Assembly (NCBI RefSeq): GCF_030285365.1
Contig: NZ_JASVDS010000002.1
Span: 372,001-436,000 of the forward strand
Direction of reading: 5' to 3'
DNA: 64,000 bases
Source: Roseateles subflavus
GTDB lineage: Bacteria > Pseudomonadota > Gammaproteobacteria > Burkholderiales > Burkholderiaceae_C
Made by a program: the position numbers and the translations under genes. Below the pieces are notes generated by a model. The model had not been told where the DNA came from and made no database searches. It saw only the letters and a program-made list of their open reading frames with translations. Shown piece after piece: positions 46,224 through 55,176 of the stretch. Position 1 is the stretch's first letter, and every line of letters starts with the position of its first letter.

Positions 46224-47615
46224 TTGAATCCAATGTCCCGAAGCCCCCAGCGCCCGCTCCGCAGCCGGGCCCTGGCGTTCGCGTCGGCGCTGGCCCTGGC
46301 GCTGGGCGCCGTGCCGGCCGTCCGGGCGCAGACCCCGCCCGCGCCCCCCGCCCGCCCACCCGCCTCTGCGCCGCAGGACGAGGCCAAGAAGCCGCCGCCG
46401 GTCTCTGCGGTCGCGCGCCGCGTGTACGAGCGCGCGAAGGGCCAGCTGATGCAGATCCGCACGCTGCTCAAGAGCCAGGACAGCCAGGCCTCGGTGGGCT
46501 CCGCCTTCGTGGTGAGCGATGAGGGCCACGTCATCACGAACTACCACGTGATCAGCCAGTTCGCCCTCGAGCCGGACCGCTACCGCCTGCGCTACGCCAC
46601 GACGGAAGGCGAGGGCGGTGCCATCGAGCTGCTCGACATCGACGTGCGGCGCGACCTCGCCCTGCTGCGCATCAAGGACTTCAAGCCGGACGGCGTGCTG
46701 CGCTTCCGTGCCCCGGACCAGCCGCTGTCGAAGGGGGACCGCATCTACTCGATGGGCAACCCGCACGACGTCGCCTTCGCCGTCGTCGAGGGCAACTACA
46801 ACGGCCTGGTCGAGCGCAGCTTCGACCCGCTGATCTACTACTCCGGCTCCATCAACTCCGGCATGAGCGGCGGCCCGGTGGTGGACGAGGACGGCCGCGT
46901 GGTGGGGATCAATGTCTCGGCGATGTTCTTCGCTCAGCAGATGAGCTTCCTGGTCCCGGGGCAGTACGCCGCCGCGCTGCTGGCCCGCAGCCGCGACGCC
47001 AAGCCCCTCGACAAGCCCGTGTGGCCCCAGCTCACCGCGCAGCTGATGGCCTACCAGGACGAGCTCGTGCAGGCCTTCGTCAAGCAGCCCTGGCGCGATG
47101 CCGGCCATGCGCGCTACCAGCTGCCCGTGCCGCAGGAGCAATACATGCGCTGCTGGGGCCGCGGCACCGGCGCGGACACCAAGGGCCTGGAGTTCCAGCG
47201 CTCGCAGTGCCGCATGGAGCACGCCATCTACCTCAACGGCGGCATGCAGACGGGCTACCTCGACATGGCCCACGAGGCCTATGACGGCAGCAAGCTCGGC
47301 TCGCTGCGCTTTGCGCGCCAGTACGGCAACAGCTTCCGCAACGAGCGTCTGGGCCGCGACGACCGCGACCGCACGGCCCCCTACTGCCGCGAAGATTTCG
47401 TGGAGCAGCAGGGCCTGCCGCTGCGCGCCGTCGTGTGCCTGCGGGCCTACCGCAAGCTGCCCGGGCTGCACGACCTCAGCGTGCTCGTCACCACGGTCGA
47501 CGCGAACACCGAGGGCGCCCTCGGCCGCTTCGACGCCAAGGGCGTGAGCTTCGCCAATGCCCAGACCCTCACCCGTCACTACCTGAAAGGCTTCGCATGG
47601 ACCAGGCCGCAGTGA
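46224..47615 (+). CDS. Secreted trypsin-like serine protease
   Basis: About 463 residues: a signal peptide to about residue 38, then a protease domain with the triad His (VITNYHVIS), Asp (LDIDVRRDLALLRI) and Ser (NSGMSGGPVV), as in HtrA/trypsin-like clan PA enzymes. There is no PDZ domain; the C-terminal 230 residues are a separate region with six cysteines. AGGGAG at 46213-46218 is spaced best for TTG 46224; ATG 46233 is the alternative. It overlaps the FHA gene by 19 bp. Confidence 0.9.
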   Translation: MNPMSRSPQRPLRSRALAFASALALALGAVPAVRAQTPPAPPARPPASAPQDEAKKPPPVSAVARRVYERAKGQLMQIRTLLKSQDSQASVGSAFVVSDEGHVITNYHVISQFALEPDRYRLRYATTEGEGGAIELLDIDVRRDLALLRIKDFKPDGVLRFRAPDQPLSKGDRIYSMGNPHDVAFAVVEGNYNGLVERSFDPLIYYSGSINSGMSGGPVVDEDGRVVGINVSAMFFAQQMSFLVPGQYAAALLARSRDAKPLDKPVWPQLTAQLMAYQDELVQAFVKQPWRDAGHARYQLPVPQEQYMRCWGRGTGADTKGLEFQRSQCRMEHAIYLNGGMQTGYLDMAHEAYDGSKLGSLRFARQYGNSFRNERLGRDDRDRTAPYCREDFVEQQGLPLRAVVCLRAYRKLPGLHDLSVLVTTVDANTEGALGRFDAKGVSFANAQTLTRHYLKGFAWTRPQ

Positions 47616-48586
47616 TCGAAGTCCTGGACCGCGACGGCCAGGTGCGTTCGGTCCACAAGGTGCAGGGCTGGCCCCTGCGCATCGGCCGTTCGCCGGCCTG
47701 CGAGCTGGTGCTGGACGACGCCCACCTCGCGGGCGAGCACGCGGAGCTGAGCTGGGGCGAGGAAGGCCCGCAGCTGCGCCTGCTCCCGAGCCTCAACGGC
47801 GGCTGGCTGGGCACGCGCCGCCTGGCCGCCGGGGAACCCCAGGCCCTGCCGGACGAGACCGTCTGGCAGCTGGGCAACACCCGCCTGCGCCTGCGCACGC
47901 TGCGCAGCACGCTGGCCCCCGAGAAGCCGCTGGCGCATCCGGACTTCGCCCGCAGCCCGCTGCGCCATCTGCTGGTGCCAGGTCTTGCCCTGCTGTGGGC
48001 CGTGCTGCTGTGGCTCGACCAGTGGCTGGGCTCCGACCCCGGCGCGCCCTGGGTTCAGTACGCGCCGGCGATGCTCGCGCCCTTCGCGCTGGTGCTGGTG
48101 TGGTCCGCCGTGTGGGCGCTGGTCAGCATGCTCTTCCACCGCTGGTTCGCCTTCCTGCCGCATCTGCGGCGGGTGCTGATCGTGCTCGTGACCCTGCATC
48201 TGCTGGGCATGGGCCTGCCCGTGCTGGCGTATGCGCTGTCGTGGCCGCGTCTGCTGGTGGTGGACGCGCTGGTCTTCCCGGTCGGCCTCGTGGGCCTGCT
48301 GTGGTGGCATGCCTCGTTCGTGTGGCCGCGGGCCCGGCGCCTGCTGGCCGCGGGCCTGGGCAGCCTGCTCGTGGTGAGCCTCGCCCTGATGGTGGGCAAG
48401 CGCTGGGAGCAGCAGTACTGGTTCGGTCCGGCCTACCTCAGCGTGCTGCCGCCGCCGGTGATGCGCCTCGCTTCGCCCAAGCCGGTGGAGGCGCTGGTGG
48501 ATTCGCTGGCACCGCTGGAGGCCCAGCTCAAGCGCCAGGCCGCCAAGGACAACGAGGTGCCCAGCCAGGACGGCATGGAGGAGTGA
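47597..48586 (+). CDS. FHA-domain integral membrane protein
   Basis: 329 residues. Residues 1-100 form an FHA domain (PLRIGRSPACELVLDD, AGEHAELSW, LNGGWLGTRRL) that should bind phosphothreonine peptides in the cytoplasm. About five transmembrane helices follow (about 118-300), then a short charged tail. It overlaps the protease gene by 19 bp, so the two are translated together: cytoplasmic phospho-signal reader plus periplasmic protease. Confidence 0.88.
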   Translation: MDQAAVIEVLDRDGQVRSVHKVQGWPLRIGRSPACELVLDDAHLAGEHAELSWGEEGPQLRLLPSLNGGWLGTRRLAAGEPQALPDETVWQLGNTRLRLRTLRSTLAPEKPLAHPDFARSPLRHLLVPGLALLWAVLLWLDQWLGSDPGAPWVQYAPAMLAPFALVLVWSAVWALVSMLFHRWFAFLPHLRRVLIVLVTLHLLGMGLPVLAYALSWPRLLVVDALVFPVGLVGLLWWHASFVWPRARRLLAAGLGSLLVVSLALMVGKRWEQQYWFGPAYLSVLPPPVMRLASPKPVEALVDSLAPLEAQLKRQAAKDNEVPSQDGMEE

Positions 48587-48615
48587 GCCCGGCGGGCCAG
48601 GTCTTGCGCCCATGA

Positions 48616-48643
48616 AGAAAGGCCCCTCGCGAGGGGCCTTTCT
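48616..48643. terminator. Bidirectional terminator between the FHA gene and cysK
   Basis: A perfect 28-bp palindrome (AGAAAGGCCCCTCG and its complement) with AAA/TTT ends on each side lies between two convergent genes, 30 bp from each stop. It should terminate both transcripts. Confidence 0.9.
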
Positions 48644-48676
48644 CTTGGGGCGGCGGAGGCCGCGTGCCGGCTGCGA

Positions 48677-49591
48677 TCAGGCCGGCAGGAAGCCGTCCAC
48701 CGAGAGATAGCGCTCGCCGGTGTCGTAGTTGAAGCCCAGCACGCGGCTGCCGGCCGGCAGCTCGGGCAGCTTCTTCGCGATGGCGGCCAGCGTGGCGCCG
48801 CTGGAGATGCCCACCAGCAGGCCTTCCTCGCGCGCCGAGCGGCGGGCGTACTCGCGGGCGTCCTCGGCCTCGACCTGGATCACGCCGTCGAGCAGTGCCG
48901 TGTGGAGGTTGTCGGGGATGAAGCCGGCGCCGATGCCCTGGATCGGGTGCGGGCTCGGCGAACCGCCGCTGATGACGGGCGACTGGCTCGGCTCCACGGC
49001 AAACACCTGCAGCTGCGGCCAGGCCTTCTTGAGCACCTGCGCCGTGCCGCTGATGTGCCCGCCGGTGCCGACGCCGGTGATCAGCACGTCGAGGCCGCCG
49101 GGGAAGTCACGCAAGATCTCCTGGGCCGTCGTGCGCACGTGGACGTCCACGTTGGCGGGGTTCTTGAACTGCTGCGGGATCCAGGCGCCGGGCGTCGCGG
49201 CGGCCAGTTCCTCGGCGCGGGCGATGGCGCCCTTCATGCCCTTCTCGCGCGGGGTCAGGTCGAAGGTGGCGCCATAGGCCAGCATCAGGCGGCGGCGCTC
49301 GATGGACATGCTGTCCGGCATCACCAGCACCAGCTTGTAGCCCTTCACCGCCGCGACCATGGCCAGACCCACGCCGGTGTTGCCGGAGGTGGGCTCGATG
49401 ATGGTGGCGCCGGGCCTGAGCAGGCCCTTCGCCTCGGCGTCCTCGACCATGGACAGCGCGATGCGGTCCTTGATGGAGCCGCCCGGATTGCTGCGCTCGG
49501 ACTTCACCCAGACCTGGGCCTCGCCGAACAGCCGGTTGATGCGGATATGCGGGGTGTTGCCGATGGTGGCCAAAACGTTGTCGAAAGGCAT
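48677..49591 (-). CDS. cysK: Cysteine synthase (O-acetylserine sulfhydrylase)
   Basis: 304 residues of the CysK/CysM family. PLP lysine in [32 protein letters not shown] and GISSGAT are intact. It makes cysteine from O-acetylserine and sulfide. A good AGGAG ribosome site precedes ATG 49591. CysK versus CysM is not certain, but the EPTSGNTG wording and length favour CysK. It is unlinked to the transsulfuration genes in the window. Confidence 0.9.
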   Translation of the reverse strand: MPFDNVLATIGNTPHIRINRLFGEAQVWVKSERSNPGGSIKDRIALSMVEDAEAKGLLRPGATIIEPTSGNTGVGLAMVAAVKGYKLVLVMPDSMSIERRRLMLAYGATFDLTPREKGMKGAIARAEELAAATPGAWIPQQFKNPANVDVHVRTTAQEILRDFPGGLDVLITGVGTGGHISGTAQVLKKAWPQLQVFAVEPSQSPVISGGSPSPHPIQGIGAGFIPDNLHTALLDGVIQVEAEDAREYARRSAREEGLLVGISSGATLAAIAKKLPELPAGSRVLGFNYDTGERYLSVDGFLPA

Positions 49592-49798
49592 GATCGCTCC
49601 TGTGCAAGGCGTCAATGGTAGCGCCGCGCTTATGAAAAGATGTTCTAAGTAACTGCGGGTAAGGCGGGGCGGTCAGAATGGCATCTTTGCGGACAGGTGC
49701 TTACCCCTCTGATCGCTGGACAGTTCCACAATCGCGCTCGAGTCAGCCCCAGGCCTTGGGGTCAGCCGCCGTACCGCTCGAACTGGAAGGGTCGTGAG

Positions 49799-52201
49799 AT
49801 GAAGGATTCCAAGGATCAAGACTTGACCGTTGTGCGCCGGCAGTTTCTGCTGGGGTCGGCGTTGGGCATGCTGGGTGGCTTGCACCTGACGGCGTGCGGC
49901 GGCGGTGATGCCGCGCCCTCGACCGGCTCGTCCCAGACCCCCGGCAGCTCGCCGACCACGGCCCCCGGCAGCGGCAGCAGCATCGACGGCACCCTCCCTG
50001 CGGCAGCGGACAACCAGATGAAGGTGAGCCTGCCCTCGGGCAGCGAGACCCAGTACCCGCTGCAGTTCGGGCGCCCGTTCGTGGCCGGAGAGATCCCCGG
50101 CGTGCCGGTGGTGCTCCTTGACGGCGTGGTGATGCCCTCGCAGGCGGACGTGAAGACCCGCCATGCGGATGGATCGGTGAAGTTCGCCGTGATCTCCGTG
50201 ATCCTGCCGACCCTCGGCACGGCCGAGCGCACGATCTCGTTCGGCAACCAGGAGGTGCGCGCCCAGACGCCCGTGCCCATTGCCGACATGCTGAGCCGCT
50301 ACGACTTCGACGCGACGATCCAGCTGGCCTTCGGTCAGGCGGACCCGGCGCCCGCGAAGGTGTCCGCGCGGGAGATCCTCGCCACGCTCACCGACGCCGG
50401 CCTGGCCGCCGAGACGGCCGCGGGCGGCGTGCAGAGCCGCTACTGGACGCAGGGGCCGGTCTGCACGACGGTCCTGCTGTGCGACCACAAGACCAAGGCG
50501 TTCGACCGCGGCAGCAATGCCACGCGGGCCGTGCGCCCGATGTTCCATGTGCAGTTCTGGCCCACGATCGGCCGATACCACGTGCGCCACATCGTCGAAG
50601 TGGCGGACGTCACCAAGCTGAAGGACGAGAAGCCCGTCATCGTCAGCTTCGGCACGGGCCAATCCAGCCCGCAGGTGCGGCTGTCCGAGGCGGCCAATCT
50701 CTACCTGGGCACCTGGCAGTCCCGCGCCTACTGGGGCGGCGCGGACATCCCGCGCGCCAACCTCCGGCACGGCGTGGCCTACCTGGCCAGGACCAAGGCC
50801 ATGCCCAACTACGACAGCAGCCTCGTCATGGAGCCCACGGCCCTGACGAGTTATGCCAGGGACTACGCCGCCCGACCCCAGGGCCTCGGGGCACGGGGCT
50901 ACTGGGAGATCGCGATGGCGGCCGCGGGCGGTCGGCCGGACCTCGGCCTGATGCCCAAGTGGGACACCGTCTCCATGTATTCCGGCCAGGCCTCCATGCA
51001 GGCCATCTGCGAGCGCCAGGCCGAGCTGGCCGGTTCCTGGGCCTTCTACTTCCGAGAGGGCGACAGCCTCAAGCCCATCTACGGCAGCACCTCGGGGCAG
51101 GGGCGCATCCTCTCCAAGCTCGGTCGGCCCACGGTCTTCCTCTATGACAGCAACCGCTACTGGACGCAGGCTGCCGTGGCCGATCGCTTCAAGGTCGACG
51201 GCGCTTCGGACAGCGCGCGGGACGGCTGGGTGCATGACGTGGCCCATACGCCCGGCGTCTTCTGGTGGATGTACCTCAGCAGCGGGCAGGCCTTCTGGCA
51301 CGAGAAGCTGCTGCAGCTGGCGGCGTGGTCGCAGTTCGTGGTGAATCCCGGCCTCTCCTACAACTCGGTGGCCAACGGCGCCTCGAGCAAGGCCCTGATC
51401 ATCAACGGCGTGCAGGTGCGCGGCTGGGGCTGGCAGTTCCGCAACCGGGCGCGGGCCTGGTGGGCGGCCCTGGACGGCAGTCCCGAGCGGCTGCTGCTGG
51501 AGCAGAGCCTCACCGACGCCGTGGCGCAGCGCTACGGCCTCTACGACATCCCGAGCACCCTGGACAGCCACCCCATCCGGACCACCTGGAATGCCAACTA
51601 CAAGGCCTGGTTCACCAGCGGTCCGGCACAGCCTCGGCCGAACGCGCTGGCCTACTGGGACGGCTTTGGCGGCTACACGCGGGACCAGTTCATCGCCTCC
51701 GTGGGCATGCCGCCGGACGACTGGGGCGGCGGCGCGACGGCGCCGTGGATGCAGAACTTCATCACGCTGTCCGTCTGCCATGCGGTGGAGCTCGGCTTCA
51801 CGGCTGCGCAGCCGCTCGCGAACTGGGTGGTGCGGCAGGCCATCGTGATCGCGAACTCGTCCCATCCCCGTCACATCGCGGACTATGTCTTCCCGCAGAC
51901 CAAGACGGACGGCACCTTCTACCAGACGCTGGATGACCTCTACGACGGCTTCAGCTACCTGGCTGAGGGCGACTATCCCTCCAGCATGCCCGCGGACAGT
52001 ACCAAGGGCTTCCCTGGCAGCGGTCCGGCCGGCTCGTACCAGGTGACGGTGGAGGGCTATGGCGCGATCGCCGTGGCGGCCATCGCGCTGGCCAATGGGC
52101 ACCCGGACCAGGCGGCGGCCTGGCGCGTGGTCGGCCCGTGGTCGCGCTACACGCGCCATTTCAACTACGACCCGCGCTACGCCATCTTGCCGCGCACCTG
52201 A
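49799..52201 (+). CDS. Large Tat-exported lipoprotein, possibly RIFT-barrel (YetA/PcRGLX-like)
   Basis: 800 residues. The N-terminus has a twin-arginine signal (VVRRQFLLGS) and a lipobox (HLTACGGG), then a Ser/Pro/Gly linker. The region after it (YPLQFGRPFVAGEIPGVPV, ADVKTRHADGSVKFAVISV) resembles, from memory, the N-terminal RIFT-barrel of PcRGLX-like polysaccharide lyase relatives; the long C-terminal part is mostly helical with many Trp. GGAAGG sets the start at 49799. Function is uncertain; a surface polysaccharide-active protein is the best guess. Confidence 0.6.
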   Translation: MKDSKDQDLTVVRRQFLLGSALGMLGGLHLTACGGGDAAPSTGSSQTPGSSPTTAPGSGSSIDGTLPAAADNQMKVSLPSGSETQYPLQFGRPFVAGEIPGVPVVLLDGVVMPSQADVKTRHADGSVKFAVISVILPTLGTAERTISFGNQEVRAQTPVPIADMLSRYDFDATIQLAFGQADPAPAKVSAREILATLTDAGLAAETAAGGVQSRYWTQGPVCTTVLLCDHKTKAFDRGSNATRAVRPMFHVQFWPTIGRYHVRHIVEVADVTKLKDEKPVIVSFGTGQSSPQVRLSEAANLYLGTWQSRAYWGGADIPRANLRHGVAYLARTKAMPNYDSSLVMEPTALTSYARDYAARPQGLGARGYWEIAMAAAGGRPDLGLMPKWDTVSMYSGQASMQAICERQAELAGSWAFYFREGDSLKPIYGSTSGQGRILSKLGRPTVFLYDSNRYWTQAAVADRFKVDGASDSARDGWVHDVAHTPGVFWWMYLSSGQAFWHEKLLQLAAWSQFVVNPGLSYNSVANGASSKALIINGVQVRGWGWQFRNRARAWWAALDGSPERLLLEQSLTDAVAQRYGLYDIPSTLDSHPIRTTWNANYKAWFTSGPAQPRPNALAYWDGFGGYTRDQFIASVGMPPDDWGGGATAPWMQNFITLSVCHAVELGFTAAQPLANWVVRQAIVIANSSHPRHIADYVFPQTKTDGTFYQTLDDLYDGFSYLAEGDYPSSMPADSTKGFPGSGPAGSYQVTVEGYGAIAVAAIALANGHPDQAAAWRVVGPWSRYTRHFNYDPRYAILPRT

Positions 52202-52320
52202 GGGGCCGCGCCCTCGCGTGAGGGCGCCGCTGCGCCCGCGGGCGTCCTGGCCGGGCCTTGCGGCGACGGCCGGGGCCCGGGTCCGATGCGACGCGCGGGC
52301 CGGGGGGCCCACGCTTCGGG

Positions 52321-52326
52321 GATAAT
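52321..52326 (+). promoter_or_regulatory. -10 element of rnpB
   Basis: GATAAT lies 7 bp before the first base of the RNase P RNA P1 helix, the right distance for its transcription start. The -35 position is weak (GGCCGG-like). Confidence 0.6.
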
Positions 52327-52333
52327 GCGCCCC

Positions 52334-52680
52334 GTGAAGCAGGTCAGACCGCCGCTGGTGCGAGCGTGGAAACACGGCACTGGAGGAAGGTCCGGACTGC
52401 AAAGAGCGGCGTAGCAGCTAACGGCTGCCCGGCGAAAGCCGAGGATCAGAGCAACAGAGACGAGTCAGGCCGGTCGCCTTCGGGGGGCCGGTCTGGGTGA
52501 AACGGGCAATCTCTACGCGCAGCAACACCAAGTAGGCCAGCGATGATGCGGCTCGCAGAGCTGGCGGGTAGGTGGCACCGAGCCGGGCAGTGATGTCCGG
52601 CCCAGAGGAATGGCGGTCACGGGACCGGGCCCGCAAGGGTCAGGTCCTGCACAGAATCCGGCCTATCGATCTGCTTCACC
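52334..52680 (+). ncRNA. rnpB: RNase P RNA, bacterial class A
   Basis: The 5' GTGAAGCAGGTC pairs with the 3' GATCTGCTTCAC to make helix P1. Universally conserved elements are in order: GGAGGAAGGTCCGGACTGC-type CR I, AGGATCAGAGCAACAGAGA, GGTGAAACGGGCAATCTC and CACAGAATCCGGCCTA near the 3' end. Length about 347 nt is normal for class A. It processes tRNA 5' ends. The convergent oxidoreductase gene stops 2 bp beyond, leaving no room for a separate terminator. Confidence 0.95.
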
Positions 52681-52681
52681 C

Positions 52682-53704
52682 TTATTCCTGCACTTCGGCG
52701 CCCGCGCGCCCGTGCGCGGTCCGGCGACCCTCCTGCAGCAGCGCCTCGATGGTCTGCTGCACGGCGAGGGCCTCGGCAAAGCCGGGCAGGGCGTGCGAAC
52801 GACCGTCCAGCAGGGCACCCCAGTGCTCCAGCAGATCGGCCTCGGCAAGGTCCGGGCGCAGGTCGCGCTCGCTGAGTTCCCGCCAGTCCTCATCCTTGCG
52901 CAGGCGGATGCGGCGGAACCAGTCGCTCAGGCAGATCTCGCCGCCGCGGGCCCGCCAGCGCATCTCGTTGACGTCGCTCTCCTGGCCCAGCACCGCGGCA
53001 TCGATGTCGATGGGCACGCCCGCCGCGAACAGCCGGGCCCGCAGGCCGATCTCGGCAGCCGCCGGGTCCGAGGGGTAGAGCAGCTCGCTGTGGACCACCT
53101 CAGCGGCGCCCAGCACCCGCTGCAGCACGAAGATGAAATGCGACAGCACCTCCCGGCTGAAGCCGCCTTCCGCGCGCCCCGACAGCCACACACCGGCGTT
53201 CTTCTGCCAGGGGCGAGGCCATTCGGCGAAGCGCAGCGTGAGCTGCACCGACTGCAGCTCGCCCATGGGATGCCGCGAGGCCGCGCCGAAGCAGGACTGC
53301 AGCTGTGCAAGGCCGCTGCTGGAGGCGAGCGAGAAATTGACGGCCGCGCGATGCTGGCCCTGGCGCAGGACCTGCAGTGTGCGGGCCGCGGCCTCGGCGT
53401 CGACGGCCAGCGGCTTCTCGCACAGCACGGTCAGCCCCAGCGCGAAGGCGCGCTCGGCCCAGCCGAGGTGGGACTGCGGGGGGCTGGCGATGTAGACGCC
53501 ACGCAGGCCGGGCTGCGTCAGGAGCCGCTCGGGCTCGTCCGGCACGTGGAGATGGGAATGGCGGGCGCGGATGGCGGCCCGCGTCTCGGGATCGGGGTCC
53601 CAGGCATACAGCGGCTGGAAACGGGGATGACCCTGGAGTCGGTCCAGCATTCGCTGACCCATGACTCCCAGTCCGATGATGCCAATGGCGTAGGGTTCGG
53701 GCAT
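52682..53704 (-). CDS. Gfo/Idh/MocA-family oxidoreductase
   Basis: 340 residues. N-terminal NAD(P) fold (AIGIIGLGVMGQRMLD), the family CEKPLAVD motif with the conserved Lys, and a beta-sheet substrate domain. These enzymes oxidise or reduce sugar-like or polyol substrates. The gene runs against rnpB with only 1 bp between ends. Confidence 0.9.
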   Translation of the reverse strand: MPEPYAIGIIGLGVMGQRMLDRLQGHPRFQPLYAWDPDPETRAAIRARHSHLHVPDEPERLLTQPGLRGVYIASPPQSHLGWAERAFALGLTVLCEKPLAVDAEAAARTLQVLRQGQHRAAVNFSLASSSGLAQLQSCFGAASRHPMGELQSVQLTLRFAEWPRPWQKNAGVWLSGRAEGGFSREVLSHFIFVLQRVLGAAEVVHSELLYPSDPAAAEIGLRARLFAAGVPIDIDAAVLGQESDVNEMRWRARGGEICLSDWFRRIRLRKDEDWRELSERDLRPDLAEADLLEHWGALLDGRSHALPGFAEALAVQQTIEALLQEGRRTAHGRAGAEVQE

Positions 53705-53842
53705 GTTGAGGATTCACGCAAGCGCGGCGCAGTGTAGGGCAGGAGACCGGGCGATTCGGGCCCCGGCCGCTACACTGAGGTTCTCCCTTCCCTGTCCCGC
53801 CTCGCCCCTGCGCGCAGGCCGGGCGCACACCGCACATTCCTG

Positions 53843-55045
53843 ATGAATCCTGATGCCGGCGCCCTCTGGCGCGGTCCGCGCTGGACCCTGGCCGTCCTGC
53901 TGGCCTGCCTGGGCACCGTGGGCCCGTTCTCCATCGACACCTACCTCCCGGCCTTCGCCGGCATCGCGCGGGCCCTGGATGCCACGCCGGTGCAGATGCA
54001 GCAGACGCTGTCCGCCTATCTGCTGGGCTTCGCGGTGATGAATCTCTTCCACGGCGCGCTCTCCGACAGCTTCGGCCGGCGGCCGGTGGTGCTGGTGGGC
54101 ACGGCGGTCTTCACGCTGGCGTCCCTGGGCTGCGCGCTCTCGGGCAGCATCGGGCAGCTGATCTTCTTCCGCACCGTGCAGGGCATGTCGGCCGGTGCGG
54201 GCGTGGTGGTCTCGCGGGCCATCATCCGCGACATGTTCCCGCCTTCCGAGGCGCAGCGGGTGATGTCGCAGGTGACGCTCTTCTTCGGCGTGGCGCCAGC
54301 GGTGGCGCCCATGGTCGGCGGCTTCCTCTTCGTGCATGCCGACTGGCACTCGATCTTCTGGTTCCTCGTGCTGGTCGGGACGGCGCTGTTCGTGGCGAAC
54401 TGGCGGCTGCTGCCCGAGACCCTGCACCGGGACCTCGCACAGCCCTTCCACCCGCGGGACCTGATGCGCGGCTACGCGCAGCTGTGCGGCAGCCGGCGCT
54501 TCCTGCTGCTGACGCTGGCCAGCGGCATCCCCTTCAACGGCATGTTCCTCTATGTGCTCGCCGCCCCGGTCTTCCTGGGCGAGCACCTCGGCCTGGCGCC
54601 CACGCAGTTCTTCCTGTTCTTCTGCTTCAGCATCGGCGGGATCATGGGCGGCGCGTGGTTCAGCGGCCGGCTGGCCGGCAAGGTCAAGCCCCGGGCGCAG
54701 ATCCGGCGCGGCTTCTTCGTCATGCTGGCGATGGCAGTGCTGAACGTGGCGCTGAATCTCGTGCTGCCGCCGAGCGCCTGGTGGGCGCTGCCGGTGATCG
54801 GCCTCTTCGCGCTGGGCTGGGCGCTGATGGTGCCCGTCGTGACGCTCATGGTCCTGGACCAGGTGCCCGAGCGCCGCGGCATGGCGTCGTCGCTGCAGGC
54901 CTGCATCAGCAGCGCCGCGAACGGCCTCGTGGCCGGCGTGCTCGTGCCGCTGGTGATGCACTCGACGCTGGCGCTGGCCCTGGCCTCGGCCAGCATGATG
55001 GGCATCGGGCTCGTGGCCTGGCTGTGGGTCAAGCGCGAGGTCTGA
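53843..55045 (+). CDS. Bcr/CflA-family drug efflux MFS transporter
   Basis: 400 residues, 12 transmembrane helices. The MFS signature LSDSFGRRPVVLVG and an early TYLPAFAGIA, typical of Bcr/CflA proton-driven exporters, are present. Start ATG 53843. The substrate cannot be told; members export bicyclomycin, sulfonamides or dipeptides. It stands alone, divergent from the oxidoreductase. Confidence 0.92.
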   Translation: MNPDAGALWRGPRWTLAVLLACLGTVGPFSIDTYLPAFAGIARALDATPVQMQQTLSAYLLGFAVMNLFHGALSDSFGRRPVVLVGTAVFTLASLGCALSGSIGQLIFFRTVQGMSAGAGVVVSRAIIRDMFPPSEAQRVMSQVTLFFGVAPAVAPMVGGFLFVHADWHSIFWFLVLVGTALFVANWRLLPETLHRDLAQPFHPRDLMRGYAQLCGSRRFLLLTLASGIPFNGMFLYVLAAPVFLGEHLGLAPTQFFLFFCFSIGGIMGGAWFSGRLAGKVKPRAQIRRGFFVMLAMAVLNVALNLVLPPSAWWALPVIGLFALGWALMVPVVTLMVLDQVPERRGMASSLQACISSAANGLVAGVLVPLVMHSTLALALASASMMGIGLVAWLWVKREV

Positions 55046-55176
55046 CGACGCCGACGGACCAGGCGGCGAGCCTGGCGCTCAAGACTGCGCCCGGCCGGCC
55101 GATGTAGAGACAGGCGCATCCAGAGACCCGAGCCCGGCCCTCGCCGGGCGGGGCCGTACCTGCGCAGGAGCCTTCC

